From contig JAIXOR010000046.1 of assembly GCA_027486655.1 (NCBI GenBank), positions 1 to 37,438 of the forward strand: DNA of 37,438 nucleotides, read 5' to 3'. Origin of the DNA: Verrucomicrobiaceae bacterium. Lineage in GTDB: Bacteria; Verrucomicrobiota; Verrucomicrobiia; Verrucomicrobiales; Akkermansiaceae. A program made the translations under genes and the position numbers. Position 1 is the stretch's first letter. Every line of letters begins with the position of its first letter. Below, in pieces: positions 15,023-23,498 of this stretch. Under the pieces are notes generated by a model. The model was not told the origin of the DNA. It searched no databases and worked only from the letters and a program-made list of their open reading frames with translations.

Positions 15023-16943
15023 GGTGAAACGCTTCTACTCATGGATTCCGATCATGGTGTGCGGATGGGCAGGCTCGGGGGGTGCGCAGGCATGGGAACC
15101 GGGAGTCTACAGCATTCCCATGGCCACCCGGGGCTTTACGGTGGACCCTTCGAGCCGCAACGACGTGATCTCGTTCTGGCACGCCGTTTACATGGCCTCG
15201 GAGGGATACCAGGACCGCGTCAAATGGACTGGCGATTACGCCGGCTCCAACGGGACGACGGCACCGGTCTTCGCGGGAGACGTCGAACGTCGCCTGAACT
15301 ACTTCCGTGCGATGTGCGGAGTGCACTCCAATGCCATGGTGAATACCGACGCTCCGGTGGTCATCGATCCCGCGGACCGGTACCGCCCCGAGTTTGTCTG
15401 CAAGAAGTCCACAGCCGCGCAGGCCGGGGCCCTGATGATGGTGCGCACGTATCTCGAGCAGCGGTCCTTCGGCGCGATCAACCATGACCCGCCGCCGACG
15501 GTGGCGGGATGGAGCGGCATGGCCTGGAATGGAAACGCCCACGGCAATCTGGCCTTCGGCGTCTACGGACCATCGGCGATCAACCAGTATCTGCTGGAGG
15601 AAAGCCCGCGGGATGTGCAATCCACGGAGTGGAACGTCCTGGTGGGGCACCGGCGCTGGTGCCTCTATCCGAAATCCACGGATTTCGCGACGGGCGACCA
15701 ACCCGGAAGGTATGTTCCGGGCGGGGAACTCGTTCCGCCCACCAATGTGTTTTATGTTTCGCAGGCAACCGGTGAGTTTCGGACGCAGCCATCCACGAAT
15801 TTTGTGACTTATCCACCGGGCGGATACTTTCCCGCTCCATTGAACAGCCCGTTCTGGTCCGTCAGCTACCCTGGGGCGGACTTCAGCAAGGCGGTGGTCA
15901 GCGTCAAGGATGCTTCGGGCAAGGTGCTTCCGATCTCGGATTTGAGATACAATTCCAACTTCGGCGACCCCGCCCTCATCTGGAGAATGCCCGATGAGGC
16001 ATCGGTGAAGAGTGTTTATGACGACCTATCGTTCACCGTTCAGGTGAGCGGCATCGGAGGCCTGTCGGTCCCTGTATCCCATACCTACAAGGTGACCCTG
16101 ATCCATCCGGATCGGTTGACGTCGAGTCACAAGATCACCGGTTCGACTGATGCCGTTGCGGGGCAATCGACCAAATTCACCTTCACTCCGCCATCCGGGA
16201 CGGAGTCCATCCTGATCGGCGTGAGCAAGTATCAACCGGCCGTGTGGAGTGAGACGGCGGAAAACGGGGATACGGGAGCCTTCATCAAGAGAGCGGTCGG
16301 CTCCTATGCCCTGTCCTGCAAGATGGCCCAGTATGAGGGATTCGGTGTGATTGAAGGGCTTTCTTCCTTCAGGCTGACGTTCCCGGTAAACTATGACCTC
16401 AACCTCAAAGGGGTGCCCGAGCAGATCATCGAGCTCGATCGGGAGATCATCCCGGGGAAGGATGCCGCCCTGACCTTCAAATACAAACGCGGTCTGATGA
16501 GCACGCAGACCTGTCTGGATGTGGAGGCGACGCAAGATGGCGGCGTGTCGTGGAAGCGCGTGAGTTCGATCACCGGGCTTTCCGACACCAATTATGTTCC
16601 GAAAGTGTTCACCAAGAAGATCGCTTTGGCGAAGTCAGCGGTTCCGATGAGGTTCCGGTTTCGTTTGAAATCAATCGGCGGGCTGGTGTTCAGCCATCAA
16701 GGGCTTGAAAAACTCCCCACAGGAATCTTCTTCGATGCGATCACCACGACAGGCTGTGAGTGGCTGAATCCCAAGAAACAGAACTCCTTCTCGAAGAGCA
16801 CCAAGACCTTCACGTTGAACAACAACACGGCGGGCTTCAAAATGAGCGCCGGTGACAACGTGTCGATCCGGATGAGGGTGAAGCTCGGCGGACGATGGTT
16901 CCCTTACGGAGACGTGAAGAAAGTCGCGGTGGTCAAAAACTGA
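15021..16943 (+). CDS. Secreted CAP (SCP/PR-1)-like domain protein
   Basis: 640 residues from ATG 15021; an in-frame TTG at 14988 just behind a strong AAAGGAGG would add 11 basic residues. Residues 1-24 are a signal peptide ending GGAQA. Residues about 35-235 resemble a CAP domain: a helix with RLNYFRAMCGVHSNAMVN (90-107), INHDPP (His155), NGNAHGNLAFG and VGHRRWCLYP (His210), the last being typical of bacterial CAP relatives. The remaining 400 residues look like beta-sandwich modules. An inverted repeat ATCTGCA-CCT-TGCAGAT (15006-15022) overlaps the chosen start codon. Function unknown; extracellular. It ends 42 bases from the convergent ychF gene. Confidence 0.6.
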   Translation: MVKRFYSWIPIMVCGWAGSGGAQAWEPGVYSIPMATRGFTVDPSSRNDVISFWHAVYMASEGYQDRVKWTGDYAGSNGTTAPVFAGDVERRLNYFRAMCGVHSNAMVNTDAPVVIDPADRYRPEFVCKKSTAAQAGALMMVRTYLEQRSFGAINHDPPPTVAGWSGMAWNGNAHGNLAFGVYGPSAINQYLLEESPRDVQSTEWNVLVGHRRWCLYPKSTDFATGDQPGRYVPGGELVPPTNVFYVSQATGEFRTQPSTNFVTYPPGGYFPAPLNSPFWSVSYPGADFSKAVVSVKDASGKVLPISDLRYNSNFGDPALIWRMPDEASVKSVYDDLSFTVQVSGIGGLSVPVSHTYKVTLIHPDRLTSSHKITGSTDAVAGQSTKFTFTPPSGTESILIGVSKYQPAVWSETAENGDTGAFIKRAVGSYALSCKMAQYEGFGVIEGLSSFRLTFPVNYDLNLKGVPEQIIELDREIIPGKDAALTFKYKRGLMSTQTCLDVEATQDGGVSWKRVSSITGLSDTNYVPKVFTKKIALAKSAVPMRFRFRLKSIGGLVFSHQGLEKLPTGIFFDAITTTGCEWLNPKKQNSFSKSTKTFTLNNNTAGFKMSAGDNVSIRMRVKLGGRWFPYGDVKKVAVVKN

Positions 16944-16948
16944 GTGGC

Positions 16949-16980
16949 GGGGAGCGGTGTGGAGAACACGCCGCTCCTCC
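16949..16980. terminator. Hairpin between convergent genes
   Basis: GGAGCGGTGT (16951-16960) pairs with ACACGCCGCTCC (16966-16977), giving a GC-rich stem with a two-base bulge and short loop. It sits in the 42-base gap between the stops of the CAP-like gene and ychF and could end transcription from both sides. No clear T-run is visible on either strand. Confidence 0.5.
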
Positions 16981-16985
16981 CGGGC

Positions 16986-18107
16986 TCACTTGCTCACGTT
17001 GAAGCGGAACTCGATCACGTCGCCATCCTTGACGACGTATTCCTTGCCCTCGATGCGGAGTTTTCCGGCCTCCTTGCAGGCGTTCTTGGAGCCGAGAGTG
17101 ACGAGGTCGTCGTAGTGGACGACTTCCGCGGCGATGAACCCGCGCTCGAAGTCCGAGTGGATGACACCGGCGGCGGCCGGGGCCTTGTCGCCCTCGTGGA
17201 TGGTCCAGGCACGGGTTTCCTGCACGCCGGTGGTAAGGTAGGTGCGCAGTCCTAACAGGTGATAGACGGCACGGATGAGGGCGGAGACGCCGGAGTCCGA
17301 GACGCCCATGTCCGCGAGGAATTCGGCGGCTTCCTCTTGGGACAGCTCGCTGAGCTCCTCCTCGATGCGCGCGGAGATCACCACGGCCTCCGAGCCGCTG
17401 TGTTCGGCGGCGAACTTGCGGACCCTGGCGACGAGCGGATTGGTGTCCGGATCCGCGGTGGTGGCGGCCAGTTCATCCTCGCTGACGTTGCAGGCATAGA
17501 TGGTGCGCTTCATCGAGAGCAGGAAGAAATCCTTCACGATGACGGAGTCCTCGTCGCTGAACTGGAGGGTGAGGGCGGGCTTGCCCTGATCGAGGTGCGG
17601 AAGGATGAGATCGATGAGCTCGACCTCTTTTTTGGCCTCCTTGTCGCCGCCCTTGGCTTTCTTCTCGCGGGAAACGCGGCGTTTTTCGAGAGAGGCCATG
17701 TCCGCGAGGATGAGTTCGGCGTTGATGATCTCGATGTCGCGGACGGGATCGACCGAGCCGAGCTCGTGGATGATGTCGTCGTTTTCGAAGCAGCGGACGA
17801 CCTGGACGATGGCGTCGGTTTCGCGGATATTGGCGAGGAACTGGTTGCCGAGGCCCGCACCTTCGGAGGCGCCTTTGACGAGTCCGGCGATGTCGACGAA
17901 CTCGATGGCGGTGGGCACGAGTTTCTGGGAGCCGGAGATCTTCGAGAGCACGGCGAGCCGGGGATCCGGCACGGTGACGATGCCGACGTTCGGATCGATG
18001 GTGCAGAAGGGATAGTTGGCCGCCTCCGCTTTGCGGGTGCGGGTCACAGCATTGAAGAGGGTCGATTTCCCGACGTTGGGCAGTCCTACGATTCCGGCCT
18101 TGAGCAT
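16986..18107 (-). CDS. ychF: Redox-regulated ribosome-binding ATPase YchF (Obg/OLA1 family)
   Basis: 373 residues, ATG start. P-loop GLPNVGKST (8-16), switch region NYPFCTIDPNVGIV, DIAGLVKGASEGAGLGNQFL containing the family's distinctive G3 segment, and a coiled-coil insertion (SLEKRRVSREKKAKGGDKEAKK). The C-terminal TGS-like domain includes TRAWTIHEGDKAPAAAGVIH and ends in KDGDVIEFRFNVSK. Length and motifs are those of the universal YchF protein, which prefers ATP and binds the ribosome. This is a core housekeeping gene flanked by accessory ones. It is divergent from the next plus-strand gene, with 110 bases between. Confidence 0.97.
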   Translation of the reverse strand: MLKAGIVGLPNVGKSTLFNAVTRTRKAEAANYPFCTIDPNVGIVTVPDPRLAVLSKISGSQKLVPTAIEFVDIAGLVKGASEGAGLGNQFLANIRETDAIVQVVRCFENDDIIHELGSVDPVRDIEIINAELILADMASLEKRRVSREKKAKGGDKEAKKEVELIDLILPHLDQGKPALTLQFSDEDSVIVKDFFLLSMKRTIYACNVSEDELAATTADPDTNPLVARVRKFAAEHSGSEAVVISARIEEELSELSQEEAAEFLADMGVSDSGVSALIRAVYHLLGLRTYLTTGVQETRAWTIHEGDKAPAAAGVIHSDFERGFIAAEVVHYDDLVTLGSKNACKEAGKLRIEGKEYVVKDGDVIEFRFNVSK

Positions 18108-18217
18108 GGCGGCGGGAAGGTGAGGGGGCCGGGGCGGGAGGACGAGAAAATTCTTTCCGGGCCGGGTGTGGAAACGAGGCTGGCAAATCGCGGGAAGGAT
18201 GGTAGTCCGGGGGCCGA

Positions 18218-18760
18218 TTGAGCGGCGTGGACGGCAGATCGCGGCGAGAGCGCATCGAATCCTTCAGGCTCGACGAGCCCGGAGCGGCGCTGCCATTCAC
18301 GAGCCGTCTGGCCAGGGAGCAGGGCTGGAGCCATGCCTTCGCAGGGCGGGTGGTACGGGAATACCGGCGATTTCTGGTTCTGGCGGTGGAGGCCGGTCAT
18401 CCGGTGACGCCGAGCGAGGCGGTGGACCAGGCGTGGCATCTGCATTTGGTTTACACCCGGAGTTACTGGCAGCGGCTTTGCCGGGAGACGCTGGGGTGTG
18501 AACTCCATCACGAGCCGACCTCCGGCGGGGCGGTGGAGACGGGCAAGTTCACCGATTGGTATGAGCGCACCCTGGAAAGCTACCGGCGGATCTTCGGGGA
18601 AGACGCGCCGCAGGACATCTGGCCGGATCCGGTGCGGAGGTTCGCGAGGGCGGGGGCCGGGCGCTGGGTGGATGCCTCGGCGGTGTGGCTGGTGCCGAAG
18701 CCGCGGTTTTCGTTTCTTGTGAAACTGCGGGCCTTCGTGGCAGGTTTCTTTTCGAAATGA
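18218..18760 (+). CDS. GRDP-like (glycine-rich domain-containing) protein
   Basis: 180 residues from a TTG at 18218; a GTG at 18227 is an alternative. The core reads TPSEAVDQAWHLHLVYTRSYW followed by LHHEPTSGG and a DWYERTLESYRRIFG helix, the signature of the bacterial relatives of plant glycine-rich domain proteins: a helical domain with a conserved WH.H motif. The C-terminus is hydrophobic and basic (KPRFSFLVKLRAFVAGFF), which may be a membrane-associated helix. Its stop overlaps the start of the following TIGR04222 gene by 4 bases; this pairing recurs in bacterial genomes, but the function is unknown. A TAGTCC at 18203 lies 9 bases before the TTG start, in line with the near-leaderless promoters seen elsewhere. 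Confidence 0.7.
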   Translation: MSGVDGRSRRERIESFRLDEPGAALPFTSRLAREQGWSHAFAGRVVREYRRFLVLAVEAGHPVTPSEAVDQAWHLHLVYTRSYWQRLCRETLGCELHHEPTSGGAVETGKFTDWYERTLESYRRIFGEDAPQDIWPDPVRRFARAGAGRWVDASAVWLVPKPRFSFLVKLRAFVAGFFSK

Positions 18761-19734
18761 CAGGATCCCATCAACCTTGGATCGCGGAAGTGCCGCTGTT
18801 GGATTGGACGGGCCCCCGGTTTCTCGGGTTTTACGTCGTGGCGCTGCTGGTGGTGACCATCTGGTGCTGGCGGCGGTCCCGGCGGTCCTTGGGGCGCTAC
18901 GACCGCCAGGACACCGGGGTGGATGGAGTGGATCACTTCGAATCCGCGTTTCTCGCCGCGGGTCCGGCGCGTGTGGCCCAGTTGGCGGTGGCGGGTTTGT
19001 TGCATCGAGGATTCGTCAAATGGAAGCCGGGGCTGCTCGGTGCGCGCCTGCTTGCGGGGGAGCCGACGGGGAATACGAGCTTGCCTGTGCCGGAGAAGGA
19101 ATTGCTGGACCGGGTGAACGCGTCCTCGACGAAGGGGCTGGCGCTCAAGGAGGTGCCGCGTGCGGTGGCTCCGGCGATGCGGGGCATCGAGGTGTCCCTC
19201 GCGGCAAAGGGCCTCAGGCCCACCCGCGAGGAACGATCCAGTGCGGGGATGGCGGCGGTGGCTCCGTTGATCGTGTTGGGCGGGCTGGGTGTGCTCAAGC
19301 TGTTCATCGGGCTCAGCCGGGACAAGCCGGTGGGTTTTCTGGCAGTGCTGCTTTTCATCACGTTGATTGTGATCTGCGTGGTGTGGTCGGCGGTTCCGCG
19401 GTTGACGGTTTCCGGCGAGTCGTTGCTGGCAAACCTGCGCGGCCGCAACGACGCACGGCGGCGCGCCATGGCGAGTCCTGAAGAAGGAGGCCCGGACATG
19501 GTGATGGGTTCGCTGGCGCTGTTTGGTCCGGCGGCGCTGGCGTCGATGCCGCTTTTCGAGCCGATTCACGGGGATTTGGAAAAACTGCAGGCCCAGGCGG
19601 CTGCGGGATCCGGTGGCAGCGGGTGCTCGGGAGGCATGGGGGCAAGCGGCTGTGGCAGCAGCGGCGGGGACAGCGGCGGATCCGGTTGCGGTGGTGGCGG
19701 CTGCGGAGGCTGCGGCGGTGGGGGTGGCGATTGA
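18757..19734 (+). CDS. TIGR04222-domain membrane protein with Gly/Cys-rich tail
   Basis: 325 residues from the ATG at 18757 that overlaps the preceding stop (ATGA). Membrane helices at about 17-35, 163-183 and 188-208. The region 50-150 (DHFESAFLAAGPARVAQLAVAGL, RGFVKW) fits the TIGR04222 domain. The last 42 residues (284-325) are low complexity: glycine and serine with five cysteines, ending GGCGGCGGGGGD. This tail form is characteristic of the family and has been noted as resembling peptide natural-product precursors, though no maturation enzyme is nearby. Translational coupling with the GRDP-like gene argues for a joint membrane function. Confidence 0.75.
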   Translation: MTGSHQPWIAEVPLLDWTGPRFLGFYVVALLVVTIWCWRRSRRSLGRYDRQDTGVDGVDHFESAFLAAGPARVAQLAVAGLLHRGFVKWKPGLLGARLLAGEPTGNTSLPVPEKELLDRVNASSTKGLALKEVPRAVAPAMRGIEVSLAAKGLRPTREERSSAGMAAVAPLIVLGGLGVLKLFIGLSRDKPVGFLAVLLFITLIVICVVWSAVPRLTVSGESLLANLRGRNDARRRAMASPEEGGPDMVMGSLALFGPAALASMPLFEPIHGDLEKLQAQAAAGSGGSGCSGGMGASGCGSSGGDSGGSGCGGGGCGGCGGGGGD

Positions 19735-19812
19735 CGAGCGGGGCTGCGAGTTGGTTTGCCAAGCCGTGGATTCGTGGCAAGACTCGCGGCGTTCTCCAGC
19801 GATCACCCGGAC

Positions 19813-20523
19813 ATGCCATCCTATCTTTTCAGTTGTGCCAACGCGACCTGCGCGGTGCCCGAGGCCTACCGCGAGTTGTTTCTCGACTCCGAGGAATGGG
19901 TGGCATCCCCCGACGGCTGGGAGCCCGGGGCGCTCAATCTTGCGCAAGGGTTTGCGATGAAGTTCCGCACACCGCTGGTGCATGGCGATGTGACGCGGCT
20001 TTTGATCGATCTGGAACAGGATGGCGACGCGCGGTGGAGCCGGATTTCCGAGACCCTGCCGGAGACCACCCGTGCCAAGCTGGTCGAGAGGCATGAGAAA
20101 CCATTCCGCACGACGCTGGTGGATCGCATCGCCGAGGATCTGCGGCGCAAGGCCGCGGTGATCCACGTTCTGGTGCACACCACCGCAGCCCACGAGGGGC
20201 GCGTGGTTCTGGAAACCCCGCCCGGGTCTCCGATGGCGGAGGCGGTGGCTGCGGAGTGGAGGAACCGGCTGGGGCGAACGGATCTGGATGCTCGCATGCA
20301 CCGGGACTCCGGCGAGACTCCGCTGGGGGCCCATCTATCAGAAACCTTCCGTCAGGATCCCTACGTGAGGATCCGTCTCACCGTCTCGCAGTCGTTCTTC
20401 CTCACCGGGGCACCGTGGAAATGGGAGCCGCTCAAGAAGCTTCTGATGGACTCTCTGAGAGAGGCTGTGGCGGAGGTGATTCCGGTCAGCGCCCCAGAAT
20501 CCCTTTCGACTGCTCCAGACTGA
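19813..20523 (+). CDS. N-formylglutamate amidohydrolase-like protein, active site altered
   Basis: 236 residues from the ATG at 19813 (MPSYLFSCAN); the longer frame to 19756 is not homologous. The overall pattern follows the FGase family: SCANATCAVPEAYRELF at the place of the usual SCEHGGNxVP, GALNLAQGFAMKF, VTRLLIDLEQ for the common SRLLVDLNR, RHEKPFR, and VLVHTTAAHEG for HxHSF. The Glu-His pair expected in the first motif is replaced by Ala-Asn, so metal binding and hydrolysis are doubtful. It may be a repurposed or inactive member. Its 3' end overlaps the convergent lipoprotein gene by 38 bases. Confidence 0.6.
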   Translation: MPSYLFSCANATCAVPEAYRELFLDSEEWVASPDGWEPGALNLAQGFAMKFRTPLVHGDVTRLLIDLEQDGDARWSRISETLPETTRAKLVERHEKPFRTTLVDRIAEDLRRKAAVIHVLVHTTAAHEGRVVLETPPGSPMAEAVAAEWRNRLGRTDLDARMHRDSGETPLGAHLSETFRQDPYVRIRLTVSQSFFLTGAPWKWEPLKKLLMDSLREAVAEVIPVSAPESLSTAPD

Positions 20524-21070
20524 GCGAGCGCTGTTCGCGCCAGTCGATGATGTCCGGTGCCTGATAGACGCGGCGGCGGACATCGGTCTCGGCATCCGAG
20601 GGTTTTGCAAGGTCCGAGCGGCCGGATTCCCGGGCGGCGGTGGTGGCGTATTCACCGGTCTGATAGGCAGCGGGCAGATCGGCGGCGGCACCGGATTCGC
20701 GGGCTCCCTGCCCGTCGAGGCGGGAGGCTTTCTGGAAACGGGAGCCATCGGTGTTGCCTGCGAACTCCTTGCGACCGTATTCCTTGTTTCCCCACCACGA
20801 CTTCTTCTTGTAGTCGCCGGTCTTGAAGGTCTTTTTCTCGTATTTGTCCTGGAAATACGGGGATTTCCCCTGGCTTTCGAACGAGCTGCGCTTGTCGCTG
20901 CGCGGCACCCAGTTGCCGTCGGCGTCCTGGGTGTAGCCGTTCTTTTCGTCCATCCGCTGGCTGAGTGTCTTGCGTTCGGCGGGGCGGGACTTGTCCTTGC
21001 CACCCGGATCGCTCGCGCAGGAGGCCGGGATCAGGGCGAGCAGGCAGAGCATGGAGGGGAGGCGCATCAT
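20486..21070 (-). CDS. Putative lipoprotein, unknown function
   Basis: 194 residues, ATG at 21068-21070. The N-terminus MMRLPSMLCLLALIPASC is a lipoprotein signal with Cys18, though the proline at -3 is atypical. The mature part is hydrophilic and rich in Lys, Ser, Gly and aromatic residues (KKSWWGNKEYGRKEF), probably extended or disordered. I do not recognise a family. Its start overlaps the stop of the TPR gene by 4 bases (ATGA), so it is co-translated with it, and both are exported. The 3' end overlaps the amidohydrolase-like gene tail to tail. Confidence 0.7.
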   Translation of the reverse strand: MMRLPSMLCLLALIPASCASDPGGKDKSRPAERKTLSQRMDEKNGYTQDADGNWVPRSDKRSSFESQGKSPYFQDKYEKKTFKTGDYKKKSWWGNKEYGRKEFAGNTDGSRFQKASRLDGQGARESGAAADLPAAYQTGEYATTAARESGRSDLAKPSDAETDVRRRVYQAPDIIDWREQRSLSLEQSKGILGR

Positions 21071-23211
21071 GGCTGCTTGGCGAGTTTTTCCTCAAGCTTC
21101 GGATCGGGAACCGCACCGCGCTCGAGTGCTTGCTGATAGAAATTCCGTGCTTCCTCCGGGCTGTTTTTGCGCAGGCAGATCAGGGCGAGGTTGTAGTAGG
21201 GCTCGCTGGGCAGCGGATCGGCGGTGATGGCCGCCTTGAAGTGGGATTCCGCTTCGGCGATGCGTCCGAGGCGGTAGTGGATGGTGGCCAGCAACATCTG
21301 GCTCCTCGCATCGTTGGGGGCGAGCTCGACCGAGCGCTTCGCCGATTGCTCGGCTCCCGGCAGGTCGCCGAGGCGCATGAGCGAGAAGGACAACATCCGG
21401 CACGCATACGGGTTGTTCGCATCCAGTTCGACGGCGCGGCGGAAGGCATCCACGGCGGCGGAGGGCTCGTCGAGTTTGAGGTGGACGATCCCGAGTCGGC
21501 AGAGCGAGGGCGTGTGTCCCGGGTTTTTCTCCAGGATCATCTGATAGAGCTCGCGGGTTGGCAGGAGTCGGCCGGCGACGAAGGACTTCTCCGCGGTGCG
21601 CTCGAAGACGGTGATGTCGCGGTTCAGATCCGCGGTGGCGGCGCCCACCGTGGCGCGGTCGCGCGCGACGGGGGAAACGAACTCGCCGTCCACCTGCTTG
21701 TCGGCCACGAGTTTCATTTCATCGGGTGAAAGCTGGATTTCCTGGCCGTCGAAGAGCTCGATGGCCTTGGAGAGTCGGGTGTCCTTGGCTCCGAGGTCGC
21801 GGGCGGCCTCGACGAGCAGGTCTCGCGCCTGGCGGCGGCGTTCCTGGACGCGGAGCTGGCGTTTGATGATGTCCCGCAGGACTTCGACTTCGGCGGGGTC
21901 GGCGGCCACCTTTCCGGATGCGAGTGCGGATTCCTCGTTCTTGAGCCGCAGTTCGAGCTCGGCGAGGCGTTTGTCCTGTTCGCGTTTCTCCTGGTGGAGT
22001 CGGTTGATCTGGGATTTGGCGATGGCCAGATCGCGGAGGGCGTCGGTGATCGAGTCCTTGTCCGCATTGCTCTCGCGGTTGAGGCGTTCCACCTTGTCGT
22101 TGGCCTCGCGGAGATTTTTGGCGAGGGCCATGTTTTGTTCGATGAGGTCCTGGATGCGGCCTGCCTCGTTGAGCTTGAGAAGGGCGGCCATCTGGTCGCG
22201 TTCCTGGAGCAGCGAGTCGCGCTCGGTGCGCAGCTGGGTGAAGGCGTCGCGGCTTTCCTGAAGTTCGTTCATCAGGCCGGTGATGCGTTCGTTGGCCTTG
22301 GTGAGTTCGGCATTTTTCTCTTCGAGTTTTTTCTCAAGATCATCGAGCTGGCGTCGCTGACCGGAGACGACGGAGTTGGCGATCTTGCGTTCCGCCTTGA
22401 GGTCGCGGTCGAGGTCCGCGTGTTTCTGGCGCATCACATTGAGGTCTGCCTCAAGTGTGGCGATGCGGGCCATCGCCTCGGTGTGTGCGGTGCGGCTCTG
22501 GGTGAGGGCCATGGCCATGGCCTCGCGTTCCTGTTCGAGCGTCTGGATGCGGTCGTTGAGAGCCTTCATCTCCTTCTGCATCGGCGCGGCGGCGAGGCGG
22601 GAGCGGAGGGACTGCACGTTGGCCTCGGCGGCGTTGAGCTGGGCCTTGAGAAACTCATTCTGCCGGGAAATGTCGCCTTTGGCGGACTCCCTGCGGAGGC
22701 GCTCAACCTCGGCCTCGGCGTCCTTGAGCCGCCGTGTCGAGAGCGGGTCCACTTCGAGGATCCCCGGAGTGAGCGGGGTTACGTCGCGGGCGGGGTCGAT
22801 CAATTCCCCGGACTTGCGCACGCCGCCTTCGAGTTCGGCCACGGCGCTGCGGTTCTTCATCCGCTGTTCCTCGGCTTTGGGGCGGACGCGGCCGATGGTT
22901 TCCATGGTTTTCTCGCTGCGCCCGCCGACCATTTCCGGTTTCCAGTTCGGATAGAACTTGCGCACGGCGCCGAACATCTCGCTGGCGCGTTCGAGTTTCT
23001 CAAGCGACCCGATGAAGTCACCTGCGGACTCCAGTTGATCGGCGGCACGGGCGGCGAGGTAGCCTTGGAAATAGACATCCGATGGATCGAACTGGGCTTC
23101 CTGAACCGGTGCGGGGGCCTGGGCGACGGCTGGTGCGCATGGTGCCAAGGCCAGCAAGCCGGTCATTCCAGCCACGGGGATACTCAGGGTGTTGGCGGAC
23201 CATTTCCACAT
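21067..23211 (-). CDS. Exported coiled-coil and TPR protein
   Basis: 714 residues. Signal peptide 1-31 (ALAPCAPAVAQA). A short helical region around 45-130 precedes a long coiled coil (about 160-490) with heptads of Leu, Glu, Arg and Lys (KLEEKNAELTKANERITGLM). The C-terminus from about 550 carries at least four tetratricopeptide repeats, for example PSLCRLGIVHLKLDEPSAAV and ARSQMLLATIHYRLGRIAEA. This suggests a periplasmic scaffold, perhaps in envelope organisation, held together with the lipoprotein encoded next to it. No enzymatic motif is seen. Confidence 0.8.
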   Translation of the reverse strand: MWKWSANTLSIPVAGMTGLLALAPCAPAVAQAPAPVQEAQFDPSDVYFQGYLAARAADQLESAGDFIGSLEKLERASEMFGAVRKFYPNWKPEMVGGRSEKTMETIGRVRPKAEEQRMKNRSAVAELEGGVRKSGELIDPARDVTPLTPGILEVDPLSTRRLKDAEAEVERLRRESAKGDISRQNEFLKAQLNAAEANVQSLRSRLAAAPMQKEMKALNDRIQTLEQEREAMAMALTQSRTAHTEAMARIATLEADLNVMRQKHADLDRDLKAERKIANSVVSGQRRQLDDLEKKLEEKNAELTKANERITGLMNELQESRDAFTQLRTERDSLLQERDQMAALLKLNEAGRIQDLIEQNMALAKNLREANDKVERLNRESNADKDSITDALRDLAIAKSQINRLHQEKREQDKRLAELELRLKNEESALASGKVAADPAEVEVLRDIIKRQLRVQERRRQARDLLVEAARDLGAKDTRLSKAIELFDGQEIQLSPDEMKLVADKQVDGEFVSPVARDRATVGAATADLNRDITVFERTAEKSFVAGRLLPTRELYQMILEKNPGHTPSLCRLGIVHLKLDEPSAAVDAFRRAVELDANNPYACRMLSFSLMRLGDLPGAEQSAKRSVELAPNDARSQMLLATIHYRLGRIAEAESHFKAAITADPLPSEPYYNLALICLRKNSPEEARNFYQQALERGAVPDPKLEEKLAKQP

Positions 23212-23220
23212 CGGACCCGC

Positions 23221-23249
23221 AAGCTAGGCTCAAGTTCCTGAGGGGGCAA
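23221..23249 (-). promoter_or_regulatory. Candidate sigma70-type promoter for the TPR gene
   Basis: On the minus strand TTGCCC (23249-23244) and TAGCTT (23226-23221) are 17 bases apart, and the -10 box ends 9 bases before the ATG. This copies the spacing and near-leaderless placement of the ygiB promoter. Confidence 0.4.
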
Positions 23250-23302
23250 GCGGGATTCCGGGGCGGCGCTGCGGTGCAATTCGGCTTGTCCCGAACCCGC
23301 TC

Positions 23303-23345
23303 CGACGCAAAAAACCCCGGGATCGATGCAAAAAGCCCCTGGCAT
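23303..23345 (+). promoter_or_regulatory. Tandem 21-base direct repeat, candidate activator site of the carbohydrate operon
   Basis: Two adjoining boxes begin CGACGCAAAAAACCCC (23303) and CGATGCAAAAAGCCCC (23324), so the period is 21 bases, two helical turns. Box pairs in direct repeat with this period are how AraC-type activators (I1-I2) bind. A weak -10 (TAAATG, 23364-23369) lies 18 bases past the second box, so the second box would overlap the -35 region. A related pair is at 36208-36250. Translation of the symporter would begin about 120 bases further on. The regulator gene is not in the window. Confidence 0.55.
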
Positions 23346-23498
23346 CCGGCAGGTGGGGGTCGGTAAATGATCAAAACTCCGCAGACGGATCGAAATCAGA
23401 GGGTGGAGGAGCGTTTCGTTTCCTGGAACGGTGCCTCCCTCGGGATGGCGAGCCCGGCTGGAGGACCCATCCAACGGCGAGTTACCCTTACGATTCTC

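Noticed and set aside
17259..18221. 320-codon plus-strand frame opposite ychF
   Set aside because: ychF is a universal gene with perfect motifs; the antisense translation is acidic low-complexity sequence.
18580..20334. 584-codon minus-strand open frame opposite three plus-strand genes
   Set aside because: Arg/His/Pro/Gln-rich translation typical of an antisense shadow; the plus-strand genes show real domains and start/stop coupling.
21994..23241. 415-codon plus-strand open frame opposite the TPR gene
   Set aside because: It mirrors the coiled-coil gene's third-position GC bias; its translation is Gly/Ala/Val/Leu-rich without domain features.
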